This document shows, one piece after another, positions 33,802-42,487 of a DNA stretch of 64,000 nucleotides. The position numbers and the translations under genes were made by a program. The DNA lies in the NCBI RefSeq assembly GCF_039541915.1, contig NZ_BAABHD010000076.1, positions 33,907-97,906 on the forward strand. Direction: 5' to 3'. This stretch comes from Nibrella saemangeumensis. GTDB taxonomy: Bacteria > Bacteroidota > Bacteroidia > Cytophagales > Spirosomataceae. The notes below the pieces were generated by a model. It did not search any database. It saw only the letters and a list, made by a program, of their open reading frames with translations, and had not been told where the DNA came from. The stretch's first letter is position 1, and each line of letters opens with the position of its first letter.

Positions 33802-34922
33802 ACTCCATCTGATGAATGCTTTACCTGCAAAATAATATCATTATTGACATAGAAAATTAAGGTAGTTGTAGAAAAAATTTTCCCTGACGTGGTGATTGCC
33901 CGGTCTTTCGGGAAAATATAACAGGCACCCATGGTTTTTTGGGAATTTTTCAGACGTGGTTGCCCCGACCTGGTCTATCCGCAAGGTGATACAGGGCCGT
34001 AGCAAGGCAGGTCTGAAAAGGGGTGCATAGGTGTCGTTTTCCAGCGCGGCCGAAGAATCACGGGTCGGGCCGGCAGTTGACCCAACAAAGTTTCGTCAAA
34101 CTACTGGCAAAGCCGGCCAAAACGGCATAAAACGGCTTTACAGTTGCGATCTGACACAAATATTACATCACACAGCAGGAACTAAGAACGTAGCACAGAA
34201 CAAAGAAAAACAGCTAAAAACAGGCAGTATACCGGTAGTCAGAAAACAAATTAAATAACGGATTTAAGCAGCATAAACCGCAAATAACAGGCTAAACAGC
34301 ATACAGCACAGGCAGACTAATAACAAACGCGGAAACAGCCGGAAAACAGCTATAAACAGTCTTTACAGGTAACAGGCAGAAACAATCTACACTGAGAACA
34401 GGAAAACACAGTATAGAAAATTATGTACACAATAAAGCAGATATGTCAATATAGGGAAAAAAGGAATTTTCAACTTAATGCTTGTTTTTGCGCTCAGAAA
34501 ATCAGCTTTTTATAAAAAATAGAGAAAATAAGTCATATAAACTTTTCTATACACTATTGACAAAATAGTAATATCAATATTAATATTGCAATGCACTTCG
34601 GCACTGAAACAGCAAATACAACGAAGGAAATGTTTGCAGGACTGCAACGGTAGTTCTGCCGGTTGACTGACAGGTTAACTGCTTTGACATACTGAGAGCG
34701 CAAAAAGAGTGCGAACCACTTTTCCGGTAAGAGTCTAAACAACTCGTTGAACGTCGGAACGCAACAAACCGTGACGGTTCTATACCGGATAAAGCGAATG
34801 AGCGCTTTAGAAAATGTGACTTTATAAAGCGTTTGGTTCTGCTATCGAATAGACTTTATCCGGCTACCTCAATGCAGGTAACAGACTAATTCAATTTCTA
34901 CACTCTCAAAACTTTAACGATT
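33802..34922. other. 1.1 kb divergent control region with ACAG array
   Basis: No convincing gene here. From about 34,150 to 34,440 the plus strand is poor in T and holds many ACAG units, several about 10 nt apart (for example starting 34335, 34346, 34356, 34365, 34372). AT-rich palindromic tracts lie at 33831-33845 and 34568-34590. The region separates the late minus-strand operon from the early plus-strand operon and could hold both promoters, operators or a replication origin. No clear TAnnTTTG promoter was found in it. Confidence 0.6.
34785..34863 (+). promoter_or_regulatory. Nested inverted repeats in the early-operon leader
   Basis: CCGGATAAAG at 34785-34794 pairs with CTTTATCCGG at 34854-34863, and inside them CGCTTTA (34803-34809) pairs with TAAAGCG (34825-34831). 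The leader of the AAA+ gene could thus fold into a branched hairpin of about 80 nt. A regulatory RNA or protein-binding site is possible. Confidence 0.55.
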
Positions 34923-36446
34923 ATGTCAGCTCAAACCATCGCACCAAACGACACCGCTGCTATCGCTGTTTACAATGTTGCTCAACTTAACAGCACAGGA
35001 TTTACCGCCATTGCAAACGCGGCCAATTATCAGAACAACGCGGCCGGATTTGCACAGCTATACGGTTTACCGGCTGATTATGGCTGGAATCAGATTTGTA
35101 AAGCGTTTGGTCTGATTATCGAAGAAAAAGGCGGACAAAGAACGCTGATTAATGCCTATAAGCTACAGACGTTAGGCAAGTTACCGCAAAAGAAAGAACA
35201 GGCCCCGCAGCCGAAACCAGTCCAGCCGGTAACGGTTCAGACGGCGGCTCAGGCGGTCGCTGTGACACCTACTACAGCCGCTCCACAGGTACAACAGCCA
35301 ACACAGCCGGTAACGGTTCAGATCGCACCACAGCCGAAACCACAGGCAGACGTAAAGCCGGTAAACAAGCCGGTACCCGTGACACAAACGGCTGTACCGG
35401 CTACCGATAGCATAGACGAAACAGCGCGGCTGATTGCTCAGGCTTTGGCCGGTTTAAAAACTCAGGCGGTAATCAATCCGGAAACCGTTGCCGCTATGAT
35501 TAATGAGGCTGTGAACGCGAAAATGCAGGCCGTTCAGCAGCAGTTTACCGAACTGATTGAGCAGTTAAACCGTGACGTTGAACTATTGGCAAAAGATCAG
35601 AAAAAAGCCGTTCAGACTATCGAAGTAAAAGTAAACGATAAAAAGCCGGTAAAAGTCGAAGGACTGGTACACAGTCAGTTTGAGAACATTGTAAAGCATC
35701 TGGCAATCCGTGACAACCTGCTTTTAGTCGGTGCAGCAGGCAGCGGTAAAACAACAGCCTGTGAGCAGGCCGCAAACGCTTTAGAACTAGATTTCTATTG
35801 TCAGTCGGTCTGCGCTCAAACATCTAAAGCCGAACTGTTAGGCTATATGAGTGCAACGGGTCAGTATATCAGCACTCAGTTCCGGCAGGCGTATGAATTC
35901 GGCGGTGTCTTCGTATTAGACGAGATCGACGCCGGAAACCCGAACGTAATTGCAGTGCTAAACAGCGCTTTGGCAAACGGGTATTGCGCCTTTGCCGATG
36001 GCATGATTAAGAAGCATAAGGACTTCGTATTAGTAGCCTGCGCTAATACCTTCGGAACCGGTGCAGACCGGTCATACGTCGGTAGAAACCAGCTCGACGC
36101 GGCAACGTTAGACCGGTTCTCAATACTGGAATTCCAATATGATGAGAAATTAGAAAAGCAGTTAGCCACCAATAAGCAATGGTTTAAGTTCGTCAAAACC
36201 GTTCGGAATTCACTGAAAAATGAACGGATTGTCATTTCTCCACGGGCTACGCTGGCTGGCTGTAACCTGATAAATACCGGCTTTACTCCTGAATACGCGA
36301 TGCAGGTACGCATCATAAAAGGCATGGATATAAATCTTGCCGCAAAGGTCAAAGCCATCTTTACAGAGATCTACAAACCACAGCTGGAAACAGCACAGCC
36401 GGTAAATTCAGAAGTTGAGCCCGTCGTTTTAGATGCTGGCTATTGA
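34923..36446 (+). CDS. MoxR/CobS-like AAA+ ATPase
   Basis: The 507-residue protein has a small N-terminal domain (1-90), a Pro/Gln/Val-rich linker (about 92-165, probably disordered), a coiled coil (about 170-245) and an AAA+ module. Walker A GAAGSGKT is at 270-277, Walker B VFVLDEIDAG around 329-338, and LVACANTFGTGA holds the sensor-1 Asn. This is the dynein-related/MoxR subclass, which usually remodels a partner protein carrying a VWA-like domain. The following gene may encode that partner. First gene of the early operon; the ACTCTCAAAAC motif lies 10 nt before the start. Confidence 0.85.
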   Translation: MSAQTIAPNDTAAIAVYNVAQLNSTGFTAIANAANYQNNAAGFAQLYGLPADYGWNQICKAFGLIIEEKGGQRTLINAYKLQTLGKLPQKKEQAPQPKPVQPVTVQTAAQAVAVTPTTAAPQVQQPTQPVTVQIAPQPKPQADVKPVNKPVPVTQTAVPATDSIDETARLIAQALAGLKTQAVINPETVAAMINEAVNAKMQAVQQQFTELIEQLNRDVELLAKDQKKAVQTIEVKVNDKKPVKVEGLVHSQFENIVKHLAIRDNLLLVGAAGSGKTTACEQAANALELDFYCQSVCAQTSKAELLGYMSATGQYISTQFRQAYEFGGVFVLDEIDAGNPNVIAVLNSALANGYCAFADGMIKKHKDFVLVACANTFGTGADRSYVGRNQLDAATLDRFSILEFQYDEKLEKQLATNKQWFKFVKTVRNSLKNERIVISPRATLAGCNLINTGFTPEYAMQVRIIKGMDINLAAKVKAIFTEIYKPQLETAQPVNSEVEPVVLDAGY

Positions 36447-36453
36447 TTCACAC

Positions 36454-36505
36454 AGCACAGCCGGTAAGTTATCGGCTGTGCTACTTACCCTGACACTCTC
36501 AAAAC
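36454..36505 (+). promoter_or_regulatory. Intergenic hairpin plus ACTCTCAAAAC leader motif (copy 1)
   Basis: Eight nt after the AAA+ stop, AGCACAGCCG pairs with CGGCTGTGCT over 10 bp (36454-36482). No U-tract follows, so it is not a standard terminator. ACTCTCAAAAC lies at 36495-36505, 19 nt before the next start. The same pair of elements recurs after the next gene. Confidence 0.7.
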
Positions 36506-36524
36506 ATTAACTCATTTAATCACT

Positions 36525-37433
36525 ATGAACGCTATCGAATTCGATCAATTAGAAAAGCAGGAACAAAGCGAACTGGAAAGAAAGCTTTCTAAAGAAGAAT
36601 TTCACGATTTGTCATATACCCAGCGCTACGCCTACAAAGTCAGGAACGCAAAGTTCAAAAACCTGTCCAATGGAGCGCCGACACCCTTTGAGCTACTGGA
36701 AACCAGCACCAGCGGTGACTATTGGAAAAAGAGGCTAAACGACCAGCTAATCAATGGCAATGAAGCCATACTGAACAAGTTTCTGGAATTCAAAAAGACG
36801 CTGAAAATGGATGTTAAAGCGCGTGGTATTGATCTGGACTATTCAGTATATGGTGACTTTGTAGATGTCGGCCGGTATGTTTCGGGTGAGCCCGAATGTA
36901 TGGTTGACTTTGCGGCCTACACACAGACGAAATTTCTGGACTTGTACATCAATGTAGATGTAGAACATGCCATTGCCCAGGACTGCGGATTCCGCTACTA
37001 TGCAACGGCCTTATCTGTAGTTGACAGTCTGGAGAACTCAGGCTACCGGGTTCGGGTGATCGCCGTCAACTACTCCGACGCGGTTACCATCAACTGCAAC
37101 ACGCCATACGGCAGTTTTTACGAAGTCTGCTGCACAGTTAAGGCCTATAACCAGCCAATTAATTACGCTTATATGTCAGTCGTTTGTTTAGGTGCCACTG
37201 ACTTTTTCAAAGCGTATATGCACAGACCGGCTAAAAACCTGTACTGCTACGGCGGCTGCGATCACATCGAAGGATTCAAGCCTAACATTCTGATGCAGGA
37301 AAACACGGTTTACATACCGTCGCTGTACGGCCGAAACCGTCACGGCAAAGAATACAAGTACTGCCAGCCCGAAGCCTTTGCCTTTGATGAACTGATTCAG
37401 GACTGGAACCTGAAACAGTATTTAGTTGACTGA
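36525..37433 (+). CDS. Putative VWA-like partner of the AAA+ ATPase
   Basis: The 302-residue protein has a helical, charged N-terminus (1-60). A region follows with GRYVSGEPECMVDFAAYTQ and a core LDLYINVDVEHAI ... VVDSLENSGYRVRVIAVN, resembling the alternating strand/helix pattern of VWA-like folds. I recall phage proteins of this type next to MoxR-like ATPases (a DUF7192-like family), but could not check. The MIDAS motif DxSxS is not seen; NVDVEH stands in its place. A protein-remodelling pair with the upstream ATPase is the likely role. Confidence 0.6.
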   Translation: MNAIEFDQLEKQEQSELERKLSKEEFHDLSYTQRYAYKVRNAKFKNLSNGAPTPFELLETSTSGDYWKKRLNDQLINGNEAILNKFLEFKKTLKMDVKARGIDLDYSVYGDFVDVGRYVSGEPECMVDFAAYTQTKFLDLYINVDVEHAIAQDCGFRYYATALSVVDSLENSGYRVRVIAVNYSDAVTINCNTPYGSFYEVCCTVKAYNQPINYAYMSVVCLGATDFFKAYMHRPAKNLYCYGGCDHIEGFKPNILMQENTVYIPSLYGRNRHGKEYKYCQPEAFAFDELIQDWNLKQYLVD

Positions 37434-37441
37434 ATTCACAC

Positions 37442-37498
37442 AGCACAGCCGGTTATTCTCCGGCTGTGCTACCTCTAAATATTTCTAACTCTCAAAAC
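37442..37498 (+). promoter_or_regulatory. Intergenic hairpin plus ACTCTCAAAAC leader motif (copy 2)
   Basis: AGCACAGCCGG pairs with CCGGCTGTGCT over 11 bp (37442-37470, 7-nt loop), starting shortly after the stop codon; ACTCTCAAAAC is at 37488-37498, 9 nt before the next start. The sequence before the stem (TTCACACAGCACAGCCGG) is the same as in copy 1. Confidence 0.7.
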
Positions 37499-37507
37499 AA
37501 ACAGCAC

Positions 37508-38257
37508 ATGGAAACCTTAATTCAGATCCCAAATCCGGTACAGTACGACACCGCCCCATCATTCGCTAAAGCCATCGGAATGCCCAACGCGGCATTTGAG
37601 ACGTGGCAGGGTATTGCGGACTTTCTCGGTCTGCCGACGCCCCGGCCGAAGGGTAGTTTCGCGGCCGTCAAGCAGCTTTATGCCGATCAGCAGGAACAGG
37701 CGCAGGCTGATGAAGGGCCAGAGGCCAAAGCCCAGGACGAACTGCCGGAAGACTGCGAACTGACTCCCGATGATCTTGAACCCACTTATCCGGAAGATGA
37801 TACCGACCTAATGCCAGCTCATGCCGGGCTGGGCGCTCCACTGCTGGATGTCTACGACGAAGAGTACCACGCCGAGATCAACCTGCCTACAGGTGAGGTT
37901 GTCTGCCACGACTCACAGGGCATTTTCTACCGGGGGCCAGTCGTGGTCTGGCCGGATGGCGTGATTCAGGAAATACGCCCGCTGGACAAAGAAGGGTTTG
38001 CGCCGGATGAGCTGGAGCATTTTCTGAGTAGCGACTGGAACATACTGGATTCCCGCCATCAGGACAGGGTGGACTACGGTACTAACCGGGTAGTGGTTGT
38101 CTTTCAACGCGCCGTGATCGCTACCACAGAGGGGAAAGCGTTCAACCGACCCGCTACCTACATTGCCCGTGAGCTAAAGCTGCTTAGAGGCAATGACGAC
38201 AGATACGCCGTTTATGGGCCAATGCTGATCTGTCCGCGCCGGATGATTAACAAATAA
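37508..38257 (+). CDS. Hypothetical early protein, 249 aa
   Basis: Start taken at METLIQIPNPVQ, just after the ACTCTCAAAAC leader, as for its neighbours. The first ~60 residues (FAKAIGMPNAAFETWQGIAD) resemble the N-terminal domain of the AAA+ protein, in which a similar GLPADYGWNQICKAFGL segment occurs. A long acidic linker follows (about 65-125), then a mixed C-terminal domain. No recognised function. Confidence 0.6.
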   Translation: METLIQIPNPVQYDTAPSFAKAIGMPNAAFETWQGIADFLGLPTPRPKGSFAAVKQLYADQQEQAQADEGPEAKAQDELPEDCELTPDDLEPTYPEDDTDLMPAHAGLGAPLLDVYDEEYHAEINLPTGEVVCHDSQGIFYRGPVVVWPDGVIQEIRPLDKEGFAPDELEHFLSSDWNILDSRHQDRVDYGTNRVVVVFQRAVIATTEGKAFNRPATYIARELKLLRGNDDRYAVYGPMLICPRRMINK

Positions 38258-38312
38258 GTCAGTCGGGCCGGCAAGTCCGGCTCTTTTCCTATAACCATTA
38301 CTATTCTTACCG

Positions 38313-38699
38313 ATGAAAACAATTAGCAAAACACAGGCACATGAATTTTTTGAAGCCGCGCACCGGCTGTACTGCGATGTTTGCGCCTGCACCGGAGACG
38401 AAATAAAAAACCGAATTTTAGGCACAGATGCCTACCGGCAATATATCGCACAGGATATAATGAGCGGAGCCAAACCGCGCAAAGGAGCCGAAGAAAATTT
38501 TAGGCTGGCCAAAAATCGGATTGATACGGCGCTGCTGAGCTACGCCAGAGCCTTAGCACCCTACGGGCTGGACTGGCTGGCCTACGCGGAAGCCTGCTAC
38601 GAACAAACCCTGATGCTCAAATACCAATATACTGAGAGCTACTATCAGCCCGACGACGCGACCACAAACAGCGATAACCGGGCTTCTTGTGTTCAATAG
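38313..38699 (+). CDS. Hypothetical early protein, 128 aa
   Basis: A mostly helical protein (ISKTQAHEFFEAAHRLYCDV; TALLSYARALAPYGLDWLAYAE) with a disordered polar C-terminus. A short GCCGG/CCGGC hairpin lies between the previous stop and this start. No family recognised. Confidence 0.6.
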   Translation: MKTISKTQAHEFFEAAHRLYCDVCACTGDEIKNRILGTDAYRQYIAQDIMSGAKPRKGAEENFRLAKNRIDTALLSYARALAPYGLDWLAYAEACYEQTLMLKYQYTESYYQPDDATTNSDNRASCVQ

Positions 38700-38721
38700 G
38701 TTAATATTAATACTACCATTT

Positions 38722-39624
38722 ATGGTTTCACTACAGCATTTAAAACAGTTAGCTATCGACGCGCACCGGCACACGTCATTTTCGCCGGAAAAGCGCGGCA
38801 CTGATTTGATTGCCGGTGAGGAACGGCAGCTAAACGAAGACATAGCCTATCTGACTTCACTGGCTACCTGCGAATACGGGAGAGAACAGCTACCCGCGCT
38901 GATTGCATCGTATCAGGAAAAATATGAAAGCTTGCTGCGGGTATGGCTCTATGCGAAAGGCCGCTGCATTTCAGCCATGATTGTCGGGCCGAGCAAGTTT
39001 CCCACGCGCCGAGCAGAGAAGGCTAATAACATTGAAGACAAACGATGTAGAGAATTCATCGAATGGCGGGAGCGCTTTCTGGCCAGGGCTCCGCGCTGGC
39101 TAAAGCCTGCTTCCACCATCCTGTCGGAGATTGATGAAGCCCGCAAGAAGATGGACGAGCGAATGCACCAGCAGGAGCGGATGAAAGAAGCCAACAAGAT
39201 CATCCGCAAGGGTGAGCAGGTAACGGAGCGGCTGATGGAAATGGGCTTCACCAAGCCCCAAATTGCCAAACTCCTGACGGCGGACTTTGCGGGCCGGATT
39301 GGTTTTCCGGATTACAAGCTGACCAATAACAACGCTGAAGTAAACCGGCTGCGTAAGCGTATCGCCCAGCTTGAAGCCAAGCAGGTCAAGGGCCGCGAGT
39401 GCGATGGTGAGCAGGTTTTCGCCTTTGAGGGCGGGTCTGTGGTGCTGAATTACGACATAGACCGGCTCCATATTATGCACGATGAAAAGCCGGAGCAGAC
39501 TGTAATTGACCAGCTAAAAAAGTCTGGCTTTAACTGGTCACGCGCTGGCCGCTGCTGGCAGCGGAAAATCACGGCTGATGCCAAATGGAAGGCCGCACAG
39601 ATTACCGGCGTAGCATTTGATTAA
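38722..39624 (+). CDS. Hypothetical early protein with C-terminal WQR-type module, 300 aa
   Basis: Start taken at MVSLQHLKQLAID, preceded by TTAATATTAATACTA at 38701-38715. The middle is a long charged helix (about 145-180). The C-terminus reads LKKSGFNWSRAGRCWQRKIT, a small module I have seen at the ends of phage and plasmid proteins with helicase, primase or antirestriction roles. The exact function is unknown; DNA binding is a guess. Confidence 0.6.
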   Translation: MVSLQHLKQLAIDAHRHTSFSPEKRGTDLIAGEERQLNEDIAYLTSLATCEYGREQLPALIASYQEKYESLLRVWLYAKGRCISAMIVGPSKFPTRRAEKANNIEDKRCREFIEWRERFLARAPRWLKPASTILSEIDEARKKMDERMHQQERMKEANKIIRKGEQVTERLMEMGFTKPQIAKLLTADFAGRIGFPDYKLTNNNAEVNRLRKRIAQLEAKQVKGRECDGEQVFAFEGGSVVLNYDIDRLHIMHDEKPEQTVIDQLKKSGFNWSRAGRCWQRKITADAKWKAAQITGVAFD

Positions 39625-39641
39625 TCAATACTCTCAAAACA

Positions 39642-39986
39642 ATGACGATGATTGCAGCACAGGTAGCCACTATTCAGGACGTGGTGGCCTTTATTCAAAA
39701 CAATTACAGCCGCATGTATCAGGACACTTACACAAGTCCATTAGGGCAACCCGGCGTAGTGACGACATGGGAGTTTGAGCAACAGACGTTGCCGCTCGCT
39801 CTGGCGGAAGCTGCGCGGGACTTCTTTCCCAAAAAAGACCTGAGCTATGTTGTCCATCAGTCAAAGGACGAGCAAAGCCATACAACGGTCGGCATTCGGG
39901 CCAGCAACGGCAGTTTGCCGGGGTGGGCTAACATGACCTATGTGGTTAAGCGCTTTGTCACTCAGCGCGGCAGAAGATCAAAGTAA
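39642..39986 (+). CDS. Hypothetical protein, 114 aa, last early gene
   Basis: A soluble mixed protein with an N-terminal helix (VATIQDVVAFIQNNYSRMY) and a basic end (VKRFVTQRGRRSK). ACTCTCAAAAC at 39630-39640 lies directly before the ATG. A short hairpin (GCACCG with CGGTGC) follows the stop. Confidence 0.6.
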   Translation: MTMIAAQVATIQDVVAFIQNNYSRMYQDTYTSPLGQPGVVTTWEFEQQTLPLALAEAARDFFPKKDLSYVVHQSKDEQSHTTVGIRASNGSLPGWANMTYVVKRFVTQRGRRSK

Positions 39987-40022
39987 TTACCCGCACCGGT
40001 CTGTAATGGATCGGTGCATCCC

Positions 40023-40126
40023 TTATAGAGGAGAGAATTAAGCTGTACTTCAATAATCATAGTAACAATAATCTTCCAACCACAAGTTTTGTAGAAGATA
40101 TTACAGACTAACGCTCTCCTCTATAA
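40023..40126. repeat. 104-bp element bounded by a perfect 13-bp inverted repeat
   Basis: TTATAGAGGAGAG (40023-40035) and CTCTCCTCTATAA (40114-40126) are exact reverse complements, 78 nt apart. The inner part holds a second small pair, ATCTTC with GAAGAT. It could be a structured RNA, a miniature mobile element or a site at the edge of the prophage. The next ~300 nt (to 40425) hold no gene I can support. Confidence 0.65.
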
Positions 40127-40425
40127 ATACTTATATTTATTACTACCCCGTCGAATTCTTTTCAAGCATTAGCGTTTGGACAACGTTGAAGCATTGGCGA
40201 TGTGGCGGTATTCTGAGTTCTGTCTGCCCGGTGCCGCTGCTGGTTAAAGATACAAAAGCTCATTGTTTATTCTGTTGCTCGGCATTATTCGTCTGACGAA
40301 ACCGAAGCCGATTAATGAATAAAAAGCTGAGAATATAGTCGTCACCCGCCATATTGCCAATGCAATGTTAGCAGCATACCCTATTTTGTCGCGTAATGCA
40401 AACTTAATATTCTGTCGGAATTATC

Positions 40426-40884
40426 TTATTTCATCCGGTTCAGTATAGTTTCCATCTGTTGAATTTCTCGAACTTGCGCAGCAATAATGCTGTCCGCCAA
40501 TTTTCTTACTTCTGGGTCTTTAATATTAGCATGCTTACTCGTCAAGATTGCGGATGAGTGATGAGGTATCATTGCTTTCATATATTGTACATCACTGATA
40601 GGCGTTTGCGTCCGTAGTGCGGCTAGTGTCACAATAAAAACAATGATTGCTGTAATGATAATTCCTGTATTTGTCCTTTTATTTGGGTACATTTTTCCCA
40701 TCATGGTCATCATGACTATTGCCATAGGAGCAATCATCAAAATTGCCATATAAATCCTTGTCGTACTTGTGTGATAATGTTCAATGCTGTCGACATTTAA
40801 GAACATTACGACATACATAATGATGAAAGAGATAATCATCATCACTGTGAATTTCTTGTAGCTCATACCGTTCATATTTTCCAT
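40426..40884 (-). CDS. DUF305 membrane protein
   Basis: The 152-residue protein has about four hydrophobic helices (13-31, 42-60, 72-90; the second is Met-rich) and a C-terminal DUF305 segment, MKAMIPHHSSAIL with a paired His, then EVRKLADSIIAAQVREIQQ. DUF305 proteins accompany copper and other metal-resistance genes on mobile elements in Bacteroidota and are thought to bind metal. Lower GC than the prophage and no partner metal genes next to it suggest an acquired or stranded gene. Confidence 0.85.
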   Translation of the reverse strand: MENMNGMSYKKFTVMMIISFIIMYVVMFLNVDSIEHYHTSTTRIYMAILMIAPMAIVMMTMMGKMYPNKRTNTGIIITAIIVFIVTLAALRTQTPISDVQYMKAMIPHHSSAILTSKHANIKDPEVRKLADSIIAAQVREIQQMETILNRMK

Positions 40885-41734
40885 GTCTCTAATTTTGGTG
40901 AGTATTGATGCGATTGACTACAAAAGTCAAACCATAGAAGTCGTTTGTCAAAGGATAAGGTTGCAGTCAATCAAAATGTACGGACTGTCAACACGGGTTG
41001 CTGCTAACTCGTAAATATGCGAAAGTTTTGTCGTACTTTTTGTATTTATTTGAACAATATCAAGTCAGATTTGCACTTTTTATGTCGTACTTATTTCAGT
41101 GAAATCAAGCATATTCTTGTCACCTGCTAAGCCATAGTGTGGTAAGTTGACCTATAAAATCACCATAGTGAATGCCGAGCTAAGTTGCCTCTATGGGAGG
41201 CTTTTCACTCCTGACACTGTGCAGGATAACTGCTGTAGAGAGTTTGTACTTACACCCTTACGATGAGGGAAGATTAGTAAAATTCAATGAGATATGCAAT
41301 AAATGTCAAAGTAACAGCCCAACCAGCAGCATAGAGGCCATCATCAGCAGGACGGCTGTCATCACTTCGCTGGCGGCAAACTCACGATCCGAATGGATGG
41401 GGTTGGTAAAGAGGATTGCAAGTACGGAGGTCAGGAACTTGTACATGAACGAAGCAGCTATCGTTCATTTTGACGCATTCAAAGCAATCCGTCACCGCTC
41501 ACGTCGAAAATTTGCAGTTATTAAAGCGTGACCTCTGGATTATGCAGCCAAGCGGTAGCAAAGACCGGGTTTGGATTGACCGCTACGGCCTGCCGTGTCG
41601 GATTCAGTACCGGCGTTAAGAAACATATGAGGACAAACTGGAAAGTTGAGTTGATAGATTGACGCGATTGTTTGCTAACATGTCGCTTTCTAAACTTATT
41701 ATCGAGTTGCTGACCAATGAAACCAGCGATTGCT
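40885..41734. other. 850-nt AT-rich gap with gene fragments
   Basis: No full gene is supported. Short plus-strand frames look like remnants: 41542-41619 (25 residues, DRVWIDRYGLPCRIQYRR) and 41680-41748 (22 residues, SLSKLIIELLTNETSD). A 112-codon frame at 41193-41531 has an unconvincing sequence. The gap probably records past insertions. Confidence 0.45.
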
Positions 41735-41956
41735 TTACTTCGGTTTAGGAAGGACTTGATTTAGTAAAAAGCACTCTGGTATACCTTGAAGATGGATCAC
41801 AACTTCATTATTTAAAACTATGGCCGGGCGAGCTAATAAACCACCATAGATGAATTCATGAGCCGTTCGGACAAATACCGTGTCGCCAACCTTGTATTGC
41901 TGATTGAAGGCATTAGCCTCCTGATAAGCTTTATGAGCCAAGCCCCAATCATCCAT
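41735..41956 (-). CDS. Small protein paralogous to the one at 42488-42739
   Basis: The 73-residue protein shares with its neighbour a core FNQQYKVGDTVFVR ... LLARPAIVL ... VIHLQGIPECFL. The pattern, short strands around a KVGD turn, suggests an SH3-like barrel. Both genes lie on the same strand about 500 nt apart, with a third small gene between them. Function unknown; possibly a DNA- or protein-binding accessory. Confidence 0.6.
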   Translation of the reverse strand: MDDWGLAHKAYQEANAFNQQYKVGDTVFVRTAHEFIYGGLLARPAIVLNNEVVIHLQGIPECFLLNQVLPKPK

Positions 41957-42098
41957 TTTAGAGTAGTTGAGTAGTCAGAATTTAACCACCTGTTGATGTA
42001 GCAAAAATTATTGGACACGGTGAGGTTTATACGAGTACAGCATAAACAAATTCTAAGGAGTCAACCAAATGGTCTTGGAAGTGAAATTCAAACAGCGT

Positions 42099-42299
42099 TT
42101 ACTTTCCTTCCAATATATCGTCAATTTGTGCGATCATTTGCCTTAAACGATAGGTTGACCATTCATTCCTGTCTTGTAGGCTTGCTATTGTCTGGGAGAG
42201 TTGCTTAAAGGGAGATTGTGAGTTCTCGCTTTGGTTTGTATAAGCGTCTTGGCGAAGTGGTTGGTGTTGGGAGAAAACTCCCTCAGTAGGGTGATCCAT
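42099..42299 (-). CDS. Small hypothetical protein, 66 aa
   Basis: A polar N-terminus followed by helices (PFKQLSQTIASLQD; YRLRQMIAQIDDILEGK). It lies between the two paralogous small genes and may form a unit with them. No family recognised. Confidence 0.4.
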   Translation of the reverse strand: MDHPTEGVFSQHQPLRQDAYTNQSENSQSPFKQLSQTIASLQDRNEWSTYRLRQMIAQIDDILEGK

Positions 42300-42487
42300 G
42301 ATGATTGTTGCTTAAAGACGAGTCGGAAGCAATTCATCAGGCGCAAGTAGAGTACAAAAAGACGTATACTGCTCAAGAAAGATAAAATGCAAAATCAAAC
42401 GTATATGGTTCTAACTGCTTTAAAGCAGTATTTGTTCAGGCAACTAGAAATTGCCTGGTACAACACGGTCAACTAAACAGAGCTTTA

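Noticed and set aside
34031..34258. 75-codon plus-strand frame in the control region
   Set aside because: Low-complexity, ACAG-driven sequence with no protein-like pattern; overlaps the ACAG array.
41193..41531. 112-codon plus-strand frame
   Set aside because: Composition is not protein-like and no leader or neighbours support it; kept only as part of the gap description.
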